The position numbers and the translations under genes were made by a program. Below are positions 18,026-27,699 of a stretch of 64,000 nucleotides of DNA, one piece after another (position 1 is the stretch's first letter; each line of letters starts with the position of its first letter). The stretch comes from Chitinophaga niabensis. Its GTDB lineage: Bacteria > Bacteroidota > Bacteroidia > Chitinophagales > Chitinophagaceae. The stretch spans positions 310,001 to 374,000 of the forward strand of contig JAFIGY010000009.1 of the NCBI GenBank assembly GCA_017849435.1. The letters are read 5' to 3'. The notes under the pieces were generated by a model. The model searched no databases. It was given only the letters and a program-made list of their open reading frames with translations, and was not told where the DNA came from.

Positions 18026-18688
18026 TTATTGCAGGGCGGCAGCCGCCTGTTTCATGATCTCTACGCTTGCACTGGCCCCTATGCGGGTGGCGCCTGCGGC
18101 AATCAGCTCCTGCGCAAAGGCAAAGGTACGAATCCCTCCGGAAGCCTTGATCTGTATATTGGCGGGCAGATGTTTTCGCATGAGGGCCACCGCTTCCACA
18201 CTGGCGCCTTTTTCCGCATAGCCTGTAGAGGTTTTCACAAAATCCACCCCATACCTGGCGTACAGCTCACAACATCTGATGATCTCTTCCTCCAATAATA
18301 TGCCACTTTCAATGATGACCTTGATCAACCGTTGCCGGTTGCGGACCAGCGGCATGATGGTGGCAATTTCTTTTTCGAGGTAAGTCCAGTCCCCATTGCG
18401 GATAGCCAGGATATTAACCACCATATCCACCTCATCGGCTTCATCAATGATGGTCAGCACGGTTTCGGCCACTTTGGCCTCTATGGCGGAATATCCGAAA
18501 GGAAAACCTGTAACGGTGGCTACTTTGGTTGGTGTGCCGCCTACAAAGGTTTTGGCAATTTTTACAAAAGGCGGAGGAACGCAAACGGCCGCAAAATCAT
18601 ATTCCACGGCTTCCATGCAGCATTTTTTTATATCCTCCAGGGTAGTGGTAGGTTTCAGGATGGTATGGTCTATGTAACGGGAAAACAT
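18026..18688 (-). CDS. deoC: Deoxyribose-phosphate aldolase
   Basis: DeoC cleaves 2-deoxyribose-5-phosphate to glyceraldehyde-3-phosphate and acetaldehyde in deoxynucleoside salvage. The 220-residue protein has family length and the class I aldolase barrel. Seen: SRYIDHTILKPTTT at the N-terminus, AAVCVPPPFV (about residues 33-42), VDMVVNI (about 90), and the Schiff-base lysine in FVKTSTGY (about residue 150). I use the ATG at 18688; a TTG two codons upstream lies inside the flanking repeat. The first base of the 33-bp repeat of the S23 element is only 3 bp upstream, so any local translation signal comes from that repeat. Confidence 0.95.
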   Translation of the reverse strand: MFSRYIDHTILKPTTTLEDIKKCCMEAVEYDFAAVCVPPPFVKIAKTFVGGTPTKVATVTGFPFGYSAIEAKVAETVLTIIDEADEVDMVVNILAIRNGDWTYLEKEIATIMPLVRNRQRLIKVIIESGILLEEEIIRCCELYARYGVDFVKTSTGYAEKGASVEAVALMRKHLPANIQIKASGGIRTFAFAQELIAAGATRIGASASVEIMKQAAAALQ

Positions 18689-18690
18689 GA

Positions 18691-18723
18691 TCAATTACGA
18701 ATTGTCAATTACGAATTACGAAT
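18691..18723 (+). repeat. Left 33-bp inverted repeat of the S23 element
   Basis: Begins TCAATTACGAATTGTCAATT and is the exact reverse complement of 19162-19194. It is built from repeated ATTACGAA-like units and provides the last four codons and stop of the S23 frame. Confidence 0.9.
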
Positions 18724-19080
18724 GGTGGATGGCTTTTTCAATGTTGTCTGGATGGCGCCGATGATTTTAAGCAATTCTTCATTATCCATCAAAAAAGATG
18801 TTGCCATGCGTTCGGATAGGATATTGCTGTCTTTCAAAAGGCGCAGCCAGTATTTACATTCCCTTGCCTCTCTGTAAGCGATAGAAAGTTTTGCTTTGAA
18901 ATCCTTCTTTGAAGATCCGCCAACGGCCTCTTCAACATTAGCGCCAATAGAAGTACCCGCGCGCAACAGCTGCAAAAACAAAGGCTTATGCTGATTATCT
19001 TCTTTTAGTCAATATTGAAACAACTTCACGATCCGCAAAGAAAAATGATAGCTTTTCTCCAAAAGAACATTTTGTTTCAA
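18709..19080 (-). pseudogene. Four-helix-bundle protein (23S rRNA intervening-sequence S23 family), interrupted
   Basis: The frame read from 19080 encodes KQNVLLEKSYHFSLRIVKLF, then Gln-Tyr and an in-frame TGA (plus-strand 19009-19011). It continues LKEDNQHKPLFLQLLRAGT and SIGANVEEAVGGSSKKDFKA, to a stop at 18709. Both halves fit the S23 four-helix-bundle family end to end, about 124 codons in all. The expected start is TTG rather than ATG. The intact frame therefore carries a single nonsense change plus a weak start, which points to a decayed gene; a sequencing error or readthrough cannot be excluded. S23 proteins are found inside 23S rRNA genes of some bacteria and as free genes in Bacteroidota; their function is not established. 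Confidence 0.75.
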
Positions 19081-19109
19081 AGGCTAACAAAATAATTATC
19101 AATGACGAC

Positions 19110-19132
19110 TTACGAATTGTCAATTACGAATT
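19110..19132 (+). repeat. Inner 23-bp copy of the S23-element repeat
   Basis: Matches 18695-18717 base for base in the same orientation and is the inverted complement of part of 19162-19194. With the right terminal repeat it can form a 23-bp stem just downstream of secA. Confidence 0.85.
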
Positions 19133-19161
19133 TCCTCAACTTAATAACTATTTAATTATTC

Positions 19162-19194
19162 ATTCGTAATTCGTAATTGACAATTCGTAATTGA
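19162..19194 (-). repeat. Right 33-bp inverted repeat of the S23 element
   Basis: Begins ATTCGTAATTCGTAATTGAC and ends 1 bp before the secA stop codon complement at 19196. Exact reverse complement of 18691-18723. Confidence 0.9.
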
Positions 19195-19195
19195 C

Positions 19196-22100
19196 TCAAA
19201 GGTCTTTACCGTGGCAGTTCTTGAATTTCTTGCCGCTTCCACAAGGGCAGGGATCATTACGACCTACTTTCGGGCCTACGCGCACCGGCTCGGAACGTAC
19301 GGGCTCCTCCACAGGTGCATATTCCTGTTGACGCTGACCGCCGCCGTTACCATTCTCAAATTCCTGGTGAGAGGCGCGCATCCGGCTCATATCCGTTTTT
19401 TCTTCATGACCTTCGGTGATCTGTTCATTTTCTCCCTGGCTGCCGGGAATACCACATTTGCAGAGGAAGGAAACGATCTCCTTGCTGGTTTCCGTGTTCA
19501 TTTGCCTGAACAGCTCAAACGCTTCGAACTTGTAGATCAGCAAGGGGTCTTTCTGCTCGTATACGGCGCTTTGTACGGATTGTTTCAGGTCATCCATGGC
19601 GCGCAGGTGTTCTTTCCAGGCTTCATCGATCAAAGCGAGGGTGATGCTGCGTTCCAGGGCGGCTGTTGTTTCGCGGCCTTCGGTGTCCACTACTTTCTTC
19701 AGCGGCGCCAGCACGTTGATGCCTTTTTTGCCGTCTGTGAAAGGAATGGAGATGTTTTCGATCTGATGACCCTGTTCTTTATAAATATTCTGGATCACGG
19801 GCAGGGTGGCGTTCGTTACTTCCGCCGTTCTGCGGTGATAGTTGGCGGTGGCTTCTGCATATAACTTCTCCGCTACTTCCTGCACATTGCCTTTGTGTAA
19901 CTCTTCTTCGGTAACCGTTGTGTCGATCGCGAAGTTCAGGATCGCATCCAGTTTGAATGCTTCATAGTCGCCGTTCTCCCGTTGGGTGGTAACGATGTTC
20001 TCGGCCACTTCATAGAAGGAATTGTCGATGTCGATGGCGAGGCGTTCTCCGAAGAGGGCGTGGTTACGTTTGGAGTAGATCACGCTACGCTGCTTGTTCA
20101 TGACGTCATCATATTCCAGCAGCCGTTTACGGATACCGAAGTTATTTTCTTCCACTTTCTTCTGTGCTCTTTCGATGGAGCGGGTGATCATGCTGTGCTG
20201 GATCACTTCCCCTTCCTTGTAGCCCATACGGTCCATCAGCGCAGCGATACGGTCGGAACCGAACATACGCATCAGGTCGTCTTCGAGGGACACGAAGAAC
20301 TGGGAAGTGCCGGGATCGCCCTGGCGGCCGGCACGACCACGCAGCTGACGGTCCACACGGCGGCTTTCGTGACGTTCTGTGCCGATGATGGCCAGACCGC
20401 CGGCTTCTTTCACGCCGGGACCGAGCTTGATGTCTGTACCACGGCCGGCCATGTTGGTGGCGATGGTCACGGCGCCGGCCAGACCTGCTTCCGCAACGAT
20501 CTGTGCTTCACGGGCATGCTGTTTAGCGTTGAGTACGTTATGCGGGACCTTTTCGAAAGTGAGCATTTTGCTCAGCAATTCGGAAACTTCTACGGAGGTA
20601 GTACCTACCAGCACCGGGCGTCCGGCAGTTTTCATGCCCTTGATCTCCTCGATTACCGCTTTGAATTTGTCGCGTTTGGTTTTGTATACAAGGTCTTCCG
20701 CATCTTTCCTTACAATAGGAAGGTTGGTGGGAATGGTCACTACGTCCAGTTTGTAGATCTCCCAGAACTCACCGGCTTCGGTAACGGCCGTACCGGTCAT
20801 ACCTGCCAGCTTGTGATACATCCTGAAGTAGTTCTGCAGGGTAATGGTGGCGAAGGTTTGGGTAGCGGCTTCCACTTTCACGTTTTCTTTGGCTTCGATC
20901 GCCTGGTGGAGACCATCGGAATAGCGGCGTCCTTCGAGGATACGGCCGGTCTGTTCATCCACGATCTTCACTTTCCCATCCATCACTACGTATTCCACAT
21001 CTTTGTCAAACAGCGTATAGGCTTTGAGGAGCTGTTGTACGGAGTGGATACGTTCGGATTTGATCGCGAAATCCTGCAGCAGCTGGTCTTTCCTGGCCAG
21101 CCGTTCTTCCGCTGACAGATCCTGCTTTTCCAGTTCTGCGATCTCTGATCCTACATCGGGCATCAGGAAGAAGTTAGGATCTTCACCTGCACCGGTGATC
21201 AGGGCGATACCTTTTTCCGTCAGGTCTACGCTGTTGTTCTTTTCGTCGATGTGGAAGTAAAGTCCTTCATCCACTTTCGGCATTTCGCGTTGCTGATCCG
21301 CGATATAATAATTTTCCGCTTTTTGCTGGAGTACTTTGATCCCTGGTTCGCTGAGGTATTTAATGGTAGCGCTGTTCTTGGGAAGGCCGCGCCAGGCGCG
21401 CATCAGGGAGAGACCACCGGTTTTGGGGTCATCTTTTCCTTCCGCGATGAGTCGTTTCGCTTCAATAAGGTAGCCGTTCACCACTTTGCGTTGCTCTTCC
21501 ACAAGGCGCTGGATGCGGGGTTTCAGAGCATGGAACTCCTGCTCGTCACCGCGGGGGATGGGGCCTGAGATGATCAGCGGCGTACGCGCATCGTCGATCA
21601 ATACACTATCCACCTCATCCACCATGGCGAAATGGTGTTTACGTTGTACCATTTCTTCGGGGCTGTGCACCATGTTATCACGGAGGTAGTCAAAGCCGAA
21701 TTCGTTATTGGTACCGTAGGTAATGTCCGCCTGATAAGCTGCACGGCGTTCCGGGGAGTGCGGCTGATGTTTGTCGATGCAATCCACGGTGATACCGAGG
21801 AATTCAAAGAGAGGCCCGTTCCATTCGGAGTCACGGCGTGCCAGGTAGTCGTTCACGGTCACGATATGCACCCCTTCGCCCGCGAGGGCGTTGAGGTAGG
21901 CAGGGAGGGTGGAAACGAGGGTTTTACCTTCACCTGTGGCCATTTCCGATATCTTGCCCTGGTGGAGCACATTACCACCGATGAGCTGCACATCGTAGTG
22001 TATCATGTTCCAGGTTACCTCGGTGCCGCCTGCGATCCAGGAATTATTCCAGGCCACTTTGTCACCTTCAATGCGGAGATAGTCTTTTTTAACTGCCAGC

Positions 22101-22510
22101 TGACGGTCGAGTTCTGTGGCGCTGGCAGTGATCACGGGGCTTTCAGAGAGGCGGCGGGCGGTTTCCTTTACAACGGCAAAGGCTTCCGGCAGCAGCTGGT
22201 TCAATATTTCCTCGATCTTTTTATCACGGTCCTTGATGAGTTTATCAATATCCCGGTAAGTAAGATCTTTTATGTTCACGTCCTCTTCCTGTTCGGCACT
22301 GGCTTTTTTAGCGGCGATATCCCGGTCCATATCGGCCAGGTATTCCTTAATACGGGCGCGGAGTTCCTGCGTTTTCCGGCGCAGGTCATCGATAGGCAGG
22401 GATGAAAGTTTTTCGTACGCCTCATTGATCTGCTTCACAATGGGGAGGATCAGCCGGATGTCTCGTTCTGACTTGTTTCCTCCAAAAAGCTTTGTTAAAA
22501 AACCTAGCAT
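19196..22510 (-). CDS. secA: Preprotein translocase ATPase SecA
   Basis: SecA drives post-translational export of unfolded proteins through SecYEG. The 1104-residue protein is larger than the E. coli enzyme (901), as is usual in Bacteroidota, with insertions in the N-terminal motor region. Seen: Walker [10 protein letters not shown] (about residue 191), Walker [22 protein letters not shown] (about 297), the helicase motif [13 protein letters not shown] (about 690), and [15 protein letters not shown]. The C-terminus has the zinc-binding SEC-C tail [17 protein letters not shown], preceded by a flexible linker. The start [17 protein letters not shown] is the family N-terminus. The stop is 2 bp from the S23 element. 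Confidence 0.98.
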   Translation of the reverse strand: MLGFLTKLFGGNKSERDIRLILPIVKQINEAYEKLSSLPIDDLRRKTQELRARIKEYLADMDRDIAAKKASAEQEEDVNIKDLTYRDIDKLIKDRDKKIEEILNQLLPEAFAVVKETARRLSESPVITASATELDRQLAVKKDYLRIEGDKVAWNNSWIAGGTEVTWNMIHYDVQLIGGNVLHQGKISEMATGEGKTLVSTLPAYLNALAGEGVHIVTVNDYLARRDSEWNGPLFEFLGITVDCIDKHQPHSPERRAAYQADITYGTNNEFGFDYLRDNMVHSPEEMVQRKHHFAMVDEVDSVLIDDARTPLIISGPIPRGDEQEFHALKPRIQRLVEEQRKVVNGYLIEAKRLIAEGKDDPKTGGLSLMRAWRGLPKNSATIKYLSEPGIKVLQQKAENYYIADQQREMPKVDEGLYFHIDEKNNSVDLTEKGIALITGAGEDPNFFLMPDVGSEIAELEKQDLSAEERLARKDQLLQDFAIKSERIHSVQQLLKAYTLFDKDVEYVVMDGKVKIVDEQTGRILEGRRYSDGLHQAIEAKENVKVEAATQTFATITLQNYFRMYHKLAGMTGTAVTEAGEFWEIYKLDVVTIPTNLPIVRKDAEDLVYKTKRDKFKAVIEEIKGMKTAGRPVLVGTTSVEVSELLSKMLTFEKVPHNVLNAKQHAREAQIVAEAGLAGAVTIATNMAGRGTDIKLGPGVKEAGGLAIIGTERHESRRVDRQLRGRAGRQGDPGTSQFFVSLEDDLMRMFGSDRIAALMDRMGYKEGEVIQHSMITRSIERAQKKVEENNFGIRKRLLEYDDVMNKQRSVIYSKRNHALFGERLAIDIDNSFYEVAENIVTTQRENGDYEAFKLDAILNFAIDTTVTEEELHKGNVQEVAEKLYAEATANYHRRTAEVTNATLPVIQNIYKEQGHQIENISIPFTDGKKGINVLAPLKKVVDTEGRETTAALERSITLALIDEAWKEHLRAMDDLKQSVQSAVYEQKDPLLIYKFEAFELFRQMNTETSKEIVSFLCKCGIPGSQGENEQITEGHEEKTDMSRMRASHQEFENGNGGGQRQQEYAPVEEPVRSEPVRVGPKVGRNDPCPCGSGKKFKNCHGKDL

Positions 22511-22693
22511 GTTAAAATTTCGATTAATGATAAATATAACCTTGTACCAGACGGAGTTTTATGTCAAATATTACGCCCGGATCAAGGTTGTGCCAAGGTG
22601 GCAGGAACGGTCCTTTTTTTACCGAGGCTCGTAAAATTAGGAATTTTTGGGGGATCGTGCGGATAAAATGATGCCAAATAGCAGTCAGAACTG

Positions 22694-22725
22694 AAAAAAA
22701 CAGGGCCGCCAGGAAAGGCAGCCCG
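22694..22725 (-). terminator. Intrinsic terminator at the end of the SusCD locus
   Basis: On the minus strand GGGCTGCC pairs with GGCGGCCC (one G-T pair, 6-nt loop) and is followed by TG and a seven-T run. It lies about 130 bp after the stop of the TlpA-like gene. Confidence 0.75.
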
Positions 22726-22799
22726 TTCTTTCTAGTAAATCAATCAAAATCTAACGCTTATGAGTAAAATGGTCGGTCGTTGATGGAATTTCATAAATA

Positions 22800-22819
22800 G
22801 GGCGGTGATAACACCGCCC
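22800..22819. other. GC-rich hairpin after the TlpA-like gene
   Basis: Perfect 8-bp stem GGGCGGTG / CACCGCCC with a 4-nt loop, but no T run on either side. It may stabilise the 3' end of the mRNA or act as a factor-dependent stop. Confidence 0.5.
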
Positions 22820-22855
22820 GTTAATAAAGAGTAGCATTTCCCTTAAAAGGATGAA

Positions 22856-23908
22856 TTATTTATCGAGTAGTTCTGCAATTTTTTTCTCCAGTTCTGCCCC
22901 GCGGAGGTCTTTGGCGATGATAACGCCTTTCTCATCCAGCAGGAAAGTGGCCGGTATAGATCTGATATTATACAGTTGTGCAATATCTGATTGCCAGAAT
23001 TTCAGGTCGGATACGTGATTCCAGATGAGGCCGTCTTTTTTGATCGCCTCTTTCCACTTATCCCCTTCGCCTTCCCTGTCGAGAGAAACGCCGATGATGT
23101 TGAAGCCCTTACTGTTGTATTTGTTGTAGATCCGTACCACGTTGGGGTTTTCGGCACGACAGGGACCGCACCAGCTGGCCCAGAAATCGATCATCGTGAT
23201 CTTGCCCTTCTTCACTACTTCCGCCAGGCTTTTTACACCCCCTTCCGGCGTAGCGGCCTTGAAATCCGGCGCTTTCCGGCCCGGCTCAACCGCGGTCATC
23301 TGGTCAATACGGGTCCGCACTTTCTTACCGAATTCGCTTTTCTTCACGTCATCCGTGAATTGCTTGTAGATCGCTTCCTGATCTTTCGCCAGCATGTATC
23401 CCAGGGGGATGTTCAGCAGATAGGCGGATACCACGGAATTCGTATTGTTGTTCAGGAAATCCTTCCGCTGGCTTTCCATCTGCATGCGCAGCTCGCCCAT
23501 TTTCTTCTGGATGGAACTTTCCGCTTCCTCATACTGCTGATAAGCTTTCTGGGCAGCGCCTCCGGCTATTTTCAGTTCTTTGGGATCACCCGTGATGGTG
23601 GTAGTGCCGCTTTCAAGGAAGAACATTTTCGGGCGCGCACCTTCTACCGCCACTGCGTAAGGATAAGGTTCCGAAATGTTACCGGTGAAACTGAATGTGC
23701 CGTTCTGAATGGTCTTATTGGCCAGCGTATCGGCTTTTATACCGCCAACTATCTTGAGCAGATAAACTTTCCTGCCTTCTGCTTCTGCCAGTTTCCCGTT
23801 GACGGTGTATTGTTGCGCATGAGCCTGTGTGGCGGCCATGACGGTGAGCGCTGCGACAGCGATCAGATTTTTGGTATTCATTTTTATGGTGTTTTTTATT
23901 TTTTTCAT
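22856..23908 (-). CDS. TlpA-like thioredoxin-fold disulfide reductase with N-terminal DUF4369-like domain
   Basis: An exported redox protein of 350 residues. A signal peptide (NLIAVAALTVMAATQAHAQ) is followed by a beta-rich DUF4369-like domain (about residues 33-130), a helical linker with many charged residues, and a C-terminal thioredoxin fold (about 205-350). The fold carries the active site WASWCGPCRAENP. The frame starts at 23908 in a TAATG overlap with the upstream gene stop; an internal ATG at 23881 is an alternative. Such proteins often end Bacteroidota SusCD loci and are thought to keep cysteines of exported partners reduced. The specific partner is unknown. Confidence 0.88.
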   Translation of the reverse strand: MKKIKNTIKMNTKNLIAVAALTVMAATQAHAQQYTVNGKLAEAEGRKVYLLKIVGGIKADTLANKTIQNGTFSFTGNISEPYPYAVAVEGARPKMFFLESGTTTITGDPKELKIAGGAAQKAYQQYEEAESSIQKKMGELRMQMESQRKDFLNNNTNSVVSAYLLNIPLGYMLAKDQEAIYKQFTDDVKKSEFGKKVRTRIDQMTAVEPGRKAPDFKAATPEGGVKSLAEVVKKGKITMIDFWASWCGPCRAENPNVVRIYNKYNSKGFNIIGVSLDREGEGDKWKEAIKKDGLIWNHVSDLKFWQSDIAQLYNIRSIPATFLLDEKGVIIAKDLRGAELEKKIAELLDK

Positions 23909-25419
23909 TAGCGGCGGCGGTATGTTACGTCCACGATCCTGCCGAATCCGTTGTATTCTTTGGTTAGTACCAGAGCCCCGTTCACGGTGGGTACATCATA
24001 CAAACGCATGGTTCCCTGCTCCGCCGCAGGTTTTGCCGGGGCGTAGGTACAAACGATGAGGGAGTTCTCCAGTTTGACATATTTGGATATACCGCCGAAG
24101 TTGTGACATTTAAGCAGGGAGATTTTTTCCGTTCCCATGTCCAGCATCAGCTTACTGCTTTTGTTGAACATATCGTACTCATATATTTTGCTGCCCACAT
24201 TGTAGAACACGTATCCGAACTGGTTGCTGACGGCGAACTGCTCTGCCTTATCCACATCCGTTCCCTGGATCGCATCGTAGAATGTTTGTGTAATACCGGA
24301 TGCAACGTTCATGCGATAGAGATAGGTTTTACCGTCTGTATCGTCTTTGAGAATAGCAAACACATCGTTGTTGCTGTAACGGGTATTGGCCATGAAGAGC
24401 ATACGGCGACCGGTGGTATAGCTGAAAAGCTTGGTGGCGGGGTCCTGCAGCGTATAGCTGTAGGTCTGCCCTGTTTTATAGCCAACGAACCTCTTTCCTG
24501 TGGCGTCATAGTACAGGATGTTGCCGGCGAAAAGATCAGAGAAACCGATGAAAGGAGCGGGTTTGAATTTTACATTTTCGGCCTGTACGATATTGATGGG
24601 CAGCGTATATCCTCCTCCGCCGCTTATGAAATTCTGGTAGTATATCTCATCGTCCGTTACCAGTACATGCTCTGCGGATCCATAGTTGGTGATAAATTGC
24701 GGAGCGAAGCCCGGAGGCATATTGCCCACCATTTCGTACTTGATATCATTGGTAGGCTGCCAGAGGAAAGTTTCGCCGTGAATACTGTTAGTGCCCGTTC
24801 CTGCGCTCAGGTAGATGCCTACTCCCTGGTTCTTGGTGGCGAAGGAGACATGCCGTGGATTCTTTTGCGGCGGCAGGGCGCTGCCTACCTGTTTTAGCAC
24901 ATCGATATAGGTCCTTTCCGTGGTTGCATCCAGCTTGGAGATCATATCCAGCCGCGCATCTGTATTTACGTCTGAATAGACGAGCCAGCCTTCATAGATG
25001 GTGGACTTTACCGTCAGCCGGAAAGTTTTGCTCCATTGTACGCCGGTAGCTTTGTCTTTCACACGGTAGGACATCGTGAAGCCAGCATTTGGTTTCAGGG
25101 TAACCTTGTAGCTGAGGTTCCGTGAACCGGCTACTTCAATCCTTTTTGCATCCGGGAATACCCGGTCCTTTTCATCCAGAATGGCCACCCATTCATACAG
25201 GTATTTACTGGTGTCATTTGATGCATCCTGTGTGAAGTTGAGTACGGGATTTATTTTCAGGGTGTCCAGCGCCAGTATGGTGTACTCGCTGTTAATGCCG
25301 TCGATACCCACTTCATTGATCGCCTGGTAATCGTAATTCCCCTTGTCTTTATAGCAACCGCTTGCCAGCAGTGTGGCAGCGAGGAGTGCCGTATATGGAA
25401 GATGTTTTTTTCTTTTCAT
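23908..25419 (-). CDS. PKD-like family lipoprotein
   Basis: A 503-residue surface or periplasmic lipoprotein. The N-terminus has a lipobox (LLASGCYKD), and the lysine/aspartate directly after the cysteine resembles the Bacteroidota surface-export signal. The first part (about residues 30-155) has Ig/PKD-like strands (ILALDTLKINPVLNFTQD and KTFRLTVKSTIYEGWLVYSD), and the rest resembles a beta-propeller-like set of repeats. I place the start at MKRKKHLPYT (25419) because the upstream extension to 25482 overlaps the preceding gene and lacks signal features. It is the fifth gene of the locus; its likely role is an accessory binding protein for the SusCD substrate, which is unknown. Confidence 0.75.
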   Translation of the reverse strand: MKRKKHLPYTALLAATLLASGCYKDKGNYDYQAINEVGIDGINSEYTILALDTLKINPVLNFTQDASNDTSKYLYEWVAILDEKDRVFPDAKRIEVAGSRNLSYKVTLKPNAGFTMSYRVKDKATGVQWSKTFRLTVKSTIYEGWLVYSDVNTDARLDMISKLDATTERTYIDVLKQVGSALPPQKNPRHVSFATKNQGVGIYLSAGTGTNSIHGETFLWQPTNDIKYEMVGNMPPGFAPQFITNYGSAEHVLVTDDEIYYQNFISGGGGYTLPINIVQAENVKFKPAPFIGFSDLFAGNILYYDATGKRFVGYKTGQTYSYTLQDPATKLFSYTTGRRMLFMANTRYSNNDVFAILKDDTDGKTYLYRMNVASGITQTFYDAIQGTDVDKAEQFAVSNQFGYVFYNVGSKIYEYDMFNKSSKLMLDMGTEKISLLKCHNFGGISKYVKLENSLIVCTYAPAKPAAEQGTMRLYDVPTVNGALVLTKEYNGFGRIVDVTYRRR

Positions 25420-25444
25420 GTCTGAAAATTTGCTTGTATGGATT

Positions 25445-26212
25445 TTATTGTGCACCGGCGCCCATGACCATCGGTAGACCATTTTCGTCCATGATCACGT
25501 TACCGGCGGCGGCCTGGTCGTTCAGATATTTTTGCGTGAATTTCCCCAGGTAAGTTTGCTTTGGAATGGTCAGCAGGGACGGATCGTTGAAGTTGGCCAA
25601 TGGCTCGCCGGCCAGCTCGGAGATGAATATGATCTTCCTGCGGCTGAAATTACCGAGCATGTAGTCCCACCAGGCCTTTGGTTTTGCCAGCACATCGCTT
25701 ACCTGAATGGTGTAGCGGATGAGGCTGACCTTTTGTTTGGTGGATGTGTTGATGATCTCGTCCGCCAGCTTTGTGTTGAAATTTTCATTTTCCAGCAACT
25801 CCAGTTGCAGCTGCACGGTATCCGTCAGCATGTTTGCCGTGCGGTGAAAGGTGATGGGCAGCAGGAACGAATTGGCTTTTGCTGGAATGATGTAAGTCTC
25901 CTGCAGGGCTTCATAATGTACGCCGGCTTTGGCGCTGGAACGATCGGCCACTGCTCTGACCCTGAAAGCTCTGTCCTTATCGCTCAACGGTCCCATAGTA
26001 CGCACCAGTAGTTTGAAAGTAGTGTCCTTCACGGAAGCGGCCGCGTAAGCGAAGGTGATCTTTGAACTGTCTGTTTTCGTGAGATCGCTGGTGCTGACCG
26101 TCATGCTAAAGTATACGCTGTTCGGCCCGCTGTAGGTAGCCAGTTCTTTTGTACAGCTCCCGAGGGCGAGGGCGCCGGAGCTGACGAGTATATATAAGAG
26201 AATCTTTTTCAT
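25445..26212 (-). CDS. DUF4843 domain lipoprotein
   Basis: A 255-residue lipoprotein with lipobox LALGSCTKE near residue 20 and a DUF4843-type body: YSGPNSVYFSMTV, then VSLIRYTIQVSDVLAKPKAWWDYMLGNFS near the C-terminus. This family is found almost only next to SusC/SusD pairs in Bacteroidota. The gene lies 14 bp after susD and 25 bp before the PKD-like gene start, so it is co-transcribed. Function within the uptake complex is unproven; a surface glycan- or metal-binding role is a guess. Confidence 0.78.
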   Translation of the reverse strand: MKKILLYILVSSGALALGSCTKELATYSGPNSVYFSMTVSTSDLTKTDSSKITFAYAAASVKDTTFKLLVRTMGPLSDKDRAFRVRAVADRSSAKAGVHYEALQETYIIPAKANSFLLPITFHRTANMLTDTVQLQLELLENENFNTKLADEIINTSTKQKVSLIRYTIQVSDVLAKPKAWWDYMLGNFSRRKIIFISELAGEPLANFNDPSLLTIPKQTYLGKFTQKYLNDQAAAGNVIMDENGLPMVMGAGAQ

Positions 26213-26226
26213 AATAGTAGCGCGAT

Positions 26227-27681
26227 TTAGTTCCTGTAAGCCAGTTCACTGTCAGGAATAGGTAATACATATTTGGCCGGCGTCATGCTTACGTTGCCGG
26301 AAGCAGCAGAGCCGTTGGGAATGGAAGTGTTGTTGGTGCGTTTGTAATAGAAGAACAACTGTCCTTCCCCGAAGAATTCTTTCATGTATTCTTTCCGGAT
26401 CTCGGTGACCACTGCGGCATTGGCCGCAAGATCCACCAGACCTCTTGCTTTGCGGACGGTGTTGAGATAATCCAGCGCCTTGGTGGTATTGGTCTCACAT
26501 TCGGCAGCGATGTAATAGAATTCCGTTTTGCGCATGAGGGGCAGCAGGAAACGGTAGTTCTTGTCTTTATTAATAATGTCTGAGTACTTGTAGTAGCATT
26601 TGTAGGTCACGGCATTATTGTCGGGAACGCGCCAGAATATGGATTTGTAGCGGTAATCGTTCTCGTTGCTTTCATACAGTGAGCTAAGCCGGGTGGCCTG
26701 GGATGTGAGGAGGCCAGCTTCGGGAACTACCGGAGAGAAGTACTTGTTATACATTTCGTATAACCTTGAATCAAACTGTCCGAAGATGAGTTCGGTAGAA
26801 AAAACCTTGTCCGGGTTCACATTGTCGGTGACGTTGTTCACATTCACAAAAGGGAACCATTTTTCTATATCGGGCAGCACGGCAGTGGTTACGGCAAGGG
26901 CGCCTGCTTTGTCTTCGCGGTATAGCAGCGCGCGGGCTTTCAGTAGTTCTACCGCATAATAGTTCATGGCCATGTTACGGAAGCGGAACTTGTTGGAACC
27001 ATTACCGGGTGCGGCGGAGAACAAGGGGCCGGAAGAGATCACCGGATCTGAAGCGGCCAGCAGGGTTTCTGCATCATTGATGTCCTGCATTACCTTGTTC
27101 ATGTAATCGTTGGCGGGAAGGAAAGGCTGGTATTCGATGGTATAATGATCGTAATAGGGAATGGATTTGGCGGTGGAATCGGCGGATTTATAGATCGGAC
27201 CGAAAAGCCGCAGCAGATCGAAGTGCAGAAAGGCGCGGAGACCGAGGGCCTGGCCTTTCAGGAGCTTGTAGCTCATCTCGCTGCCAAACACGCTTTTTTT
27301 AGTTTCGATCATATACAGCATCCGGTTGAGGTTGCTGATGTTGCGGTACAATCCTTTCCAGGCGTTATCCACTTTTGATTTCATCTTGCTGTCGCCATAA
27401 CTGTAACTGCTTACAACCTGCGCATAGTGATTGGTGACAGATGTATTATATCGTTGGGCAAGGAGCTCGAGCATTTCCATACTTAGCTGCGCGCCATACA
27501 GGCTTTCCGAGCAGAGATCCAGGTAAACGCCGTTGAGCGCGGTATAAAACCCGTCTTCTGTATTGTAGATCTGATCTTCGATCGTTCTGTCTTTCGGCTT
27601 CACATCCAGCCATTTATTGCAGGATGCAGCAAGCAGGGCGAGCGAGAGCAGGAGCGTGATATATGTCAGTTGTTTTTTCAT
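26227..27681 (-). CDS. SusD/RagB family nutrient-binding lipoprotein
   Basis: The surface lid of a SusCD uptake complex. The 484-residue lipoprotein has a signal peptide ending in the lipobox LAASCNKW and the family opening KWLDVKPKDRTIEDQIYNTEDGFYTALNGVY. Helical tetratricopeptide-like repeats follow (about residues 60-320), and the C-terminal SusD signature includes FYYIAAECETNTTKALDYLN and RKEYMKEFFGEGQLFFYYKR. It lies 18 bp downstream of the susC gene. The ligand cannot be told from sequence, since the binding face varies between paralogues. Confidence 0.92.
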   Translation of the reverse strand: MKKQLTYITLLLSLALLAASCNKWLDVKPKDRTIEDQIYNTEDGFYTALNGVYLDLCSESLYGAQLSMEMLELLAQRYNTSVTNHYAQVVSSYSYGDSKMKSKVDNAWKGLYRNISNLNRMLYMIETKKSVFGSEMSYKLLKGQALGLRAFLHFDLLRLFGPIYKSADSTAKSIPYYDHYTIEYQPFLPANDYMNKVMQDINDAETLLAASDPVISSGPLFSAAPGNGSNKFRFRNMAMNYYAVELLKARALLYREDKAGALAVTTAVLPDIEKWFPFVNVNNVTDNVNPDKVFSTELIFGQFDSRLYEMYNKYFSPVVPEAGLLTSQATRLSSLYESNENDYRYKSIFWRVPDNNAVTYKCYYKYSDIINKDKNYRFLLPLMRKTEFYYIAAECETNTTKALDYLNTVRKARGLVDLAANAAVVTEIRKEYMKEFFGEGQLFFYYKRTNNTSIPNGSAASGNVSMTPAKYVLPIPDSELAYRN

Positions 27682-27699
27682 GTCGTTAGATATTGATGG

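Larger units (their letters stand above)
18691..19194. mobile_element. Compact element with perfect 33-bp terminal inverted repeats around an S23 gene
   Basis: A 504-bp unit fills the secA-deoC gap almost exactly (secA stop at 19196, deoC start at 18688). The outer 33 bases at 18691-18723 are the exact reverse complement of 19162-19194. A third, inner copy of 23 bases (19110-19132) pairs with the outer right copy as a long hairpin. Between them lies a broken four-helix-bundle gene whose stop codon is supplied by the left repeat. No transposase is present and no target duplication is evident, so mobility is inferred from structure only. Confidence 0.6.
22511..22855. other. Intergenic region between secA and the TlpA-like gene
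   Basis: This 345-bp spacer contains the secA promoter region, which I could not place, and the end of the SusCD locus. Two hairpins are present: a terminator at 22694-22725 and a GC-rich stem at 22800-22819. No gene is supported. Confidence 0.6.

Noticed and set aside
19982-21115. A 377-codon plus-strand open frame inside secA
   Set aside because: It is antisense to the SecA motor region, which is unmistakable; the protein lacks recognisable motifs.
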